A stretch of 64,000 nucleotides of DNA, taken from Casuarius casuarius (Eukaryota > Chordata > Aves > Casuariiformes > Casuariidae). The notes under the pieces were generated by a model, which ran no database searches, was not told the origin of the DNA, and saw nothing but the letters and a program-made list of their open reading frames with translations. A program made the translations under genes and the position numbers. The DNA lies in the NCBI GenBank assembly GCA_003342895.1, contig PTFA01000400.1, positions 172,857-236,856 on the forward strand, written 5' to 3'. The stretch's first letter is position 1, and the number at the start of each line of letters is the position of its first letter. This document shows, one piece after another, positions 51,001-60,000 of this stretch.

Positions 51001-54000
51001 CGCGGGCCAAGACCGCCCGTGGTTAGCAGGACAGCCTCTTGCCACCAGAGATCTTAGGAAGGGGCAAGACTTCTGCAGAGATCAGCACTGTGGTAGGTAT
51101 CTGTTCTTCCTGGCACGCTGAGAGTTCACAATGCAGTATTTTCTTTCTACGTTTATTTGATTAGATAATCAATAAAACAAATTCGGCATGATGGCTTGAA
51201 ACTGAGCCAATGGTTTACACTGGAAATTAATCCCTGAATCTTTCCAGTCAAAGCATTTTCAGAGCAAGGTCTACAAAGCAAAGCTAAATTCATAAATTAT
51301 ATATGACTAAGATGCGCTCACAGTCATTTTATGTTTATTCATTACAGGAATAGTTTAGTTGTGCTGCCTTTCCCTGTTTACGACGATAGGCAGCACCTCC
51401 AAATGGAGTACTGGAATTAAACATCAGTGCCATCTTTCTCCACCAGCACTTGGTGGATTTTTCTCTTTGCCTTTTTCATGAGATTGAAGCTCCCAAAAGA
51501 CAGCAGCAGCCAGTCAGGGCTGCTGCAGGAACAGCGCTTCCAGGAAAGGAGCCTTCTGCAGAACTGCAGCTGATAAACAAGGTCCCGCAAGGCCAGCCCT
51601 GCTTGATTGCATAAGGAGCGATTGAGAAATGCCAAGGCAAGCTCTAGGAGAGGGACTTCTCCCTGTCCCCTCTACACAGGCAACCCCATCTAATTACAGA
51701 GTTGCACACAATTTCCCAGTTAGCAGAGTATAACATGCAAGTTCCTCCTGCAAACTCTCTCTGCAGAGGTTCACTATTTAGCAGTACTGTCTCCTTCTTT
51801 GGTACCATAATGCCTCTTCTAAAACATTCTTCTGTCACTATTTCAGTCCTTGACCTCTGAAAGCTTCTTTACAGAAGTAATGTGGAAATCAAGTCTCTTC
51901 CTTGTTTTATTAGAAAACACAGACTTAGTTTTGCTCAAGCTTTACCTAAAACATTGCTGTTGAGGACAGTCCATGTTCAGAAAACTCAACCCCAACCAGG
52001 GAAGGTCAAACTCTGAACAAACTTACGGAAACGATTAGAGGAATCTTCACCATCATACATGCTACTGTTCTTATACTGTTCTTCTACTATTCTTAGTAAA
52101 AGCTGAAGAGACGGGTCACTGTACATGCCATATGTAGTTGGATGCAGTTTTGGAACACCTTAATTCTTATGGCGAGACACTGAACCCTCTGGAACGGGCT
52201 GTGGTGTAGGGAAGCCCTCAGTCTCCATTTCCATGACTCCCTCTCCCTTGCTTGTCTGAATTAGCGCAGGAAAGCTTCATTTCTTTCCTCCTCTGAAGTA
52301 ATTTTTGTATTTTATGCACATAAAGTGCTAAACCTAAATATATGTATAATATATATATAATATTGCTCCCCGTCTACACACTAAAACTCCATTTTGATTG
52401 GCTATCTACCATGATTTATTACATTAATAAAGACACTCCTCTTTATTGTGAAGAGCTTTCCTTAGAAAGCAGACAAATGTTTTTAATAAGAACCAAGAGA
52501 TAAAACACCATCCTCCTCCTTTTCTTGTACTATCTTCTGGACTCAAATCAAGACGCAGAAATGCATTTGATTAAAGAAAACCTGGGTATAGAGCTTGACC
52601 AAGCTCCACGGGTCAGAAGTATTTCCTAATGAATTACTCTGCTAATGATATCAGGAAAAAATTAATTTCATTAGCAGCTGAGGAAGTGTCAGGCCATCAC
52701 TTTACTATCTAGTATTTCTTCTTGGTGATTCTCTAAAGAAATTGAAGCTACACGGAAACCTGGTTGCCATATAACCAGTTTTACGACACCCTTAAACATA
52801 GGGATAATTATCTCACTTCATCAGTCAACAATTTAACATGCGCTAAGACTGGTTTCATGAAGGAACAGTAACAGATGGCTCAGTGGCAACCCTGGGATGG
52901 GAGAAACTTCAGCACATAAAACACGATTTCTTCATAGATTGTGAAGATGCAGTGGTTACATATCAACCTCCAGAGCCAAAATATCCCTTCCCTGTTAAAG
53001 CACCATATTAGCCCAGGCGGATGTGACACAGACACTCTGGGCTCTGCCTGAGATCTCACCCGAGTTGCTCAGGTAGCAGCATTAACACAGACTGTGCATT
53101 ATTATTCAGATGAACCGCAATACCGCCGCAAAATTAAGCTGAAAGTTCTGCCACAATCTGTGCTGTCTGAATCCCAAGGTATCTGGAGGCCCTCCTCATT
53201 GGGTTTGTTTTTAATAAGACAAGATTTACTGCCTGTTTTGATTTCATACTTGAGATTGAAACCTGAATTTTGGTTCAAAGAGTCTCAGAATTTAACAGTT
53301 TCTGTTTCCAGTCATCAACAGTCTATGTCCGTCTCTTAAGAGCTCTGGTTTTTTGTTCTGGAATAAGGCTTTAGTGTGTATCTCCCTCACATAAAACCAG
53401 CTTAGGGTTACTGGAACACACTAACTTCTAAAGACATCTCAATGAAGATTTGTCATTACTGCTCCCACTCTCTGACATAATAGTACTCTTTTTTTCTTTA
53501 AAAAGCAACAACGATGCTTCAAAAGTTTTTCCTAGGCAGTCATTCAGACTTCCAGCCACTACCATATTCCCCTTTCGGAGGTAAAGGAGTCTGTACAAGA
53601 GGCCTGTATGCAGGCACAGCTCTGAAGTCACACTGAAGTACAGAGTCAAGCCTAGCTTCAAGTGGAGCATATGTTCTGCTGACACCGGGATTACATTGTC
53701 TTCACTCACATTGCTTTCTCTGCTTGTTTTAGCGTCATCACAGTCACGAAATTCAGCTAGAATGTCAGAAAGAAAATAGCGCCTCTCCTTCTCCGGGCCC
53801 TCACATCCCCTTTTGGAATAAAGAAGTTTCTTCACTGCATCTTTTATACCAAAAATCACTTAATTTTTACTATAATGGAATTTTCAATATATATATTCAA
53901 ACTTAACCTTAGAAATGAAACAACTCTGCAAGCAATCTGCAACTCTGCAACACTGGTGGATCTAGACCTACTAGAAGACATCTCCTCATTTTTACATTCT

Positions 54001-57000
54001 TTCTTGAGTGTGCTCCATGGGGTGCAGGGTGTTTTTTCTGGGGTTCTTTCCCTAGACATGCACCACTGCCCCATCAGTCACTAACTCTTCTGCTCCCATG
54101 GATGATTTCTGTGCTCTTGCTTTACAAAAGCGCAGTGGTTATGCAGCCTGGCAGAGCAGAATGATGCAAGTACGTCCATTGCTTTCCCTCCCAGACTGAA
54201 AGGAAAAGGATGCGAAGAGCGCAGAGCCTCTACTAGCCTGCATTGAGTACACCAGCACTCCAGCCTTCAAGAGCTGCAGTGCTCTGATTCAGAAAACATG
54301 CATACAGGAAACAAAATTACCTTCATAACGGGCTGAGCAAAATACTTCGCACTCCAGTCACAGAAACCCGTCTGCACCGTGGCCGAAATGAAACTTTTGT
54401 GTCCAACGGTATCATCAGCATCATCAGTAGTCTGTCCAGAAAGAGTACAGGATGTTAATCTGTGTTCATCCCACTCACAAGGGCAGAAGGCATGCACAAT
54501 ACCCACATCGCCTTCAACAGATCACTGGGCAGAAAAAAGGCTGAAATGCATTGCCAAGGTTATGAAATTTTGCATGTCTATCTTTAAGATCATTGCCATT
54601 ACATTATCTTATTTGGTCTCATCGGAAATGACAGAGACTACCCCTTCTGCACAGCACCTGGCATTATCAGGCTACCAGATGAATTAGGGCTGAAGCATTA
54701 GTTTATCATAAATATGAAATCCCAGCATGAGCTTTTTCACAGTCTCCCAAGAATCTGCCAGAGAAACAGTGGAGCAGTGAAGATGGTTTGAGATAAAGCA
54801 CTGCAGGACAAGGCTTCAGCTCAAGGGCACATATGCATTAAATATTTGTTATAAAGCATAAGACATCCAAAAATAAAATGGAAAGACCACTCCATTCATC
54901 TAGTTTTCATCCAGTTTTTCAGAAATATGAGCCAGGCTATTGCTGCTACCCCCAAGAAAACTGAAGGTGCTCCTACTAAGGCTTCAAAAGATTTTTTCTT
55001 GTAATCACACAGAAAGAAGTACTGACTCTCAACCTCTGGAAAGTTCCATGAAGCTGTTCATTAAGGAAAAACAGAAATGCCAGTTTAAGTAAAGAGCAGT
55101 TACTTCTCAGTAGCTAGAATACCTAAAAGACATACAGCCCACTTGTAGTGTGGACTGTGATGTACACATCTTACCATTTGAGATGGAAGAATCTTTCCCT
55201 TTTATAGTGCACAGGAGGGAGAAAAGGAGGGTCAATGTCCTCCCTCCATCATGTTAGTGCTTTAATATAAAGAGCAGAGCACATCTGCCTTTTCAGTTTC
55301 CTCCCATCCACAAAGCCAGCACCAGAAGGATCCTAGAAATGCTCTGAAGAGGTAGACAAAGCCATTCTCAGACAACTAAATCCTTAAGAACAGTGACCAC
55401 TGATAAGCAGAGCCTTTATCTTCAAGTGATGTCCACAAGCACGTCTGAGTGTGCTTGGAGTCAACTATACTCAAAGTCACCTGAAGGTGACACTCAGAAC
55501 CCCTTGTGCAAATTACAGGACTGCTCTACGAGGCACTGCATCAGCCCGTGCTTCTGTAGATGGAAAAATGCCCAGTACCTGATGACTGGCCTTAAAATGC
55601 TAAAATGGATGCAAACCCCCTTGGTGGTCTGGGCGCTGAAGAGAGGAGTCACTGAAGTTCCTCCCAGAGGTCCCAACAGCTCTTGACTAATCTGCTCTTT
55701 TCCAGCAGGGTGACTTGGAATGAGCTTGGCTCTTCCCAGCAATAGCCTGGGCTTATGTCCTCCCTTGTGCACAGCGAAGAGGGGCTGCTAAGCGTGGAAT
55801 GGGTCATGGCTGCTGTGAATGCGGTGAATATCCCAGGGCCAGAGCATCTGTCAGTCTCTGGAGAGGAATCTCAATTTGTACGTTAAAGGAAGAGGAATCT
55901 CCCCTTTACTCTCCTCTGTCCTTGCTTTGCTGAGGTTGGGAAAAAAGCATCTTGAGGGTCACATATCTGACTGTGCACTACCACTCAGACAGACAAATGC
56001 TTATGGAAGAATAAACGATCAACTCTGATTAAACACTTCATAGCAGCAGAAGTGAATAATGTCCTATCAAAAGCCATAAAGTGAAATTCATCCTGAAGAA
56101 AAATAATCAATTTTTATTTTACTGGTTAGAGGAAGCTAAACTGGAGTTAGCAGCAGCTAGAAGCAAACAAAGGATAAGTGGAAATAAAACAGAAAGAACA
56201 AAATATCTAACAAAGCCCAGCAGAACGGGGAGGCAATCAGAGCTGAGAGGGACAGTTTATTTACCTGTTCTGGCCCTTTGTCAAACATTTTTCTTGTTCT
56301 GGGGAACTGGTGGGAGTGGGGGGTATACTGAACCCCCATGTTGCCTACGTTGGCAGGTCTTACAGACGTGATGTCCCGACTGACTGGCTGTTTTGTCACG
56401 TCATTTGTCAGGCTGGAGCTGCTGGTGCTGGTGGTGGGAGGTGACCCTCTAAAGATCAAACAAGAGTAAAAGGATGAAGATGACACTGGACATGGGACTT
56501 AGTCTCACTTTTTAAACCAGTCTGACATGTATCCCCTGAAACCTGGCCTTTCTCACTGAAGTGCAGTCCTGCCACGTTTTCCACCTTTGAGAATTAACCC
56601 AGTTTTCTATAAACAGAAGACAGTTCAACGCTCCCTCTCGTAGCTAAAGGCAATGCTGACCTATCAAACATGAACGGCAGATGATAACACTTGAACTATA
56701 TCACCATCATCTGTTCCACTGTCTTTGCTATTGCATGTGAATTAGATTACTTTTACTTTGTTTCTTTTTTATATGGTTTATATTTCACTGTCATGTTTCT
56801 TCTACAAAAACAAAACACCCCCTCCCCCTGCAAAAAAACCCCAAACAACCCCCCAAACAAGAGTGACTCTTGGCTAAGCCAGCTCCAGATTCATCACAGA
56901 AAAATCCAAATTTGGGGAAACTGTGTATGCAACAGTCACGCCCACAGTCCTGATCTCTGACCTACAGCACGCTGACTAGCAATTCTGCTTCAGTGGGGAG

Positions 57001-60000
57001 ACTGGAAGCCCTGTCAGCCCACACAAAAGCATTTTAATTTACGTGCAAACTGAGATTTATCTTATTGCATAGCTACAAAATACCATCATAAAACATTAAA
57101 AAAAAAAACCCTCTATGTAGTTCTGGGCCCTCATTTTTAGCTATAATGCTTACTGGTACAAAATTATTATAAGGCTGCAAGACCTAAAGCTTGGTGTTTT
57201 CTCTTGGGGAGCACGTTTTGGGGAATAACCAGATTTTCAAATCCTAGCTTTGCCCACACCATTATTTCAATTCCACCTGAAAGCTGGGCATCGCTTGTTG
57301 ATCACCAGCTAACGGTGGCTTTTATCAGCTGAGAGTGGAGGAAACAGAGGCAAGATTTCAGCGGGAGAGGTGGACACCGCGCAGCTCAGGCCAGAGTGCA
57401 GCAGTAACAGCAGCAGCGTTTAGCTTTTTCTTTCAGATTATCTGTAGACAATTAATGTGGCTTGGTCCTGTTTGCCCTAAAAAGGAGCAACAGGAACAAA
57501 CTCCCAGCTGTCCTCGAAGCTTCTGTTTCTAAACACTTAATCGCTGCTAAAATGAGAAGCCACTGAGACCTCTGCCCGCTCCTCTCCTCGGTGCCGCTCA
57601 CCGCGATGCCCGAGCTGCGACGGGTGGGCAGCTCCTCGGTCCCGAGGCGGAACGGCGCTTACCCTACTTGGTGGATGTGCATGCCCTTGTTGGTGGGGCT
57701 GGCGGGGGCGGACTGCGTCAGCGAGGAGGTGTCGAGGATGCGCTGGGGACGGGCGTTGACCGTCGCCTGGAGGGGGGAAGAAAAGCCCAGAGTACTGAGC
57801 AACCACCAGTGCAAAATACCAACGGCAGTTATTTATTAGCTAATAAAGTCACACACCTGGGGCTAAATGGAGCTAAGCTCTCTATCGCAGTGCACATGTG
57901 TGGGTGTTTAAAAATGCGTATGAAAAGCCCCTGTGCAGTCATCCCCCCCACACCCAGGATTATTTTACCACTTTTAGTCAGCAAACACTTACCAGAAAGT
58001 ATCCTGTTACTCACAGGCAAACGGCTCTGACTAAGGCATAAACCTTCTCCCCAAGCCGATCGCAACCCCAGAGCTGCACCAGACCTTCGCAGCCGGCCGC
58101 CCCCGGGCCGCAGAAAGCCCGAGGGCTCCCCCGGCCGCGCCACTCCCCTCTCGCCCCCCGAGGACTTCTCCTCGCCCCCAGGGCCTGCCCGGCCCACGCG
58201 GCCTGACCCGGACTCCCAGGCGGACCAGAGCTCTCCCTGCAAGCCCGGCAGCTACGCAGGACTCCCCCGTCACCTTCCACCTCCCCTGACGAGGGCCGAG
58301 CTCCCGCAGAGCTCGTTGGAGCACGTCCTCGCCCGAAACACCTGCCCGCCGCCGTGAGGGGGGCAGGGAATTCACAGCCCCGAAATACGGCCAGTCCCGC
58401 TGCGGAGGGGCACGAACACCCAGCGCTCAGCCACGAGCCAGCAGAGACCCGTTTTGGAGACGGCACGAGAAGTTACTGCCCCTTCTCCCGGGGAAGGCCT
58501 GGAGCGCGAGCCGCAGGAGCTGGTGACAAGCGAAGACGCAGCTTCGTCATCGGCCCTGACTCCCCGGGCTGAGCCCGCTGCTCGAACGAGCTGCCCCTCT
58601 ACAAAGAGAAATCTTCCACCGGCTTACGGACCCCCTTCCTCCTCTTGCACACCACTCGGCCCTCCGTGAAATACCTGGCTCCTACATAGCGGAGTAACTT
58701 CTAAAGGAAGCCCCACATTGGCCTGAAAGCCTAGAGGCAAAGCAGGGCAGCCCCTGCCATCCCACAGGCAAGCCGGCTTTCACCCGCTCCCCAAACACCA
58801 AGCACACGAGTGCCACCGCCGCCGGGGCAAGGCCACCGGCTCTGGCCTGCAGCCGAGGCAGCCTCCTCCTCCTCGGAGGCTGGCCCACCCTGCGCGTCAC
58901 CTCCTGCGTCCCCCCCAGGAGCGAGAGGGGCTCCAGTGCTGCTCATGGATGCAGCGAGGTCTTCCAGGGAGCAGTGAATGATTATTACTCATAACTAGCT
59001 TTAATTAGTCACAGAAGGCCCAGTTTGGAGATTTTCGGCATCAGAGCGCTGTCACCTGCAATCGGTCAGGCCAACCCCTTTCACAGCCGAGGGACAAGGC
59101 CAGCTCAGGGCAGCTTGCTGAAGGGATACCCGGGGAGACAAGTGTGGCAGGCAGCCTTCCCTCCTCTTCCTCCTCTGAGAGCACTACACAATCTGAGGGC
59201 TGCAGTTCAGCGATACGGCAGCGTATTGTGCTGGAGGCAGCAGTTCCCCATTTCCTGGAGATCTGCTCTTCTATCAGTCGAATCATCTCTTTTTCAGGAG
59301 GGGAGATGGTCATTCATAATTTTGCTAATTGATTCCAAGTAAAAAAAAAAAAGACCATGCTGCCTGTACCAGGGAGGGATGCTGCAGAGGAATAACTACC
59401 AGGATGATTTAGCCTCAAGTCTTCCATTAAAAACAGCTGGATGAAGTGACCTGGGTTGAAGCAAGCTTTCCTTAATTAACTGTCATTTCAAAATCTTAAA
59501 AGGGCCAACATTGCTTACTGGGTCCTTTTCTGTTTTGATACAGACAAAAAGCGTGTTTTGGATTTTTTAACAATCAGGTTGGGAAGGAAAGTTGTGCTGT
59601 TCCCATCCATATCGCAAATATAAATCACAACACAGCAGCAATCCAGTGAGAGAACCAGCAATGTCTAATCAGTCTCTGAAATAAAGCTGCATATTTCCAA
59701 TCCAGGAAGCATGCACGCCTGTGCAACCCACTCACCGGCTGCTCAGAAAGCCCTCACCCTCTTTAAAGACCACTGGAGCTCTCCTGTGGAACAAGATCTA
59801 CGTTCCTGGTGCCATTAGAAAACCAAACAGAGCTTGGCACGTTTGGAAAACAAATTCTGCTTTTAATTTGCATCTTGCCTTGCAAATAGTTATTCTATAA
59901 ATTCAGATCTTAATCTGAACTTTTGCACAGGGTCACAAAATTCACAGTACTGACCCAGTGGATTACAGCAGAGGATTAAAAAGCTTAGCAATATTTACTT

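Larger units (their letters stand above)
44910..54320 (-). other. RPTOR: RPTOR intron 24
   Basis: 9.4 kb. It holds GC-rich patches (45640-45850, 46530-47230, 50850-51060), a possible decayed coding fragment at 48930-49500, a TA-rich microsatellite near 52339-52365 and TAAT-rich sequence at 52615-52690. No intact exon is seen. Confidence 0.75.

Noticed and set aside
57829..58466. Minus-strand frames of 114-151 codons in the CpG island
   Set aside because: Overlapping Gly/Arg/Ala-rich frames are expected in CpG islands. None joins RPTOR exons in phase with a recognisable sequence.
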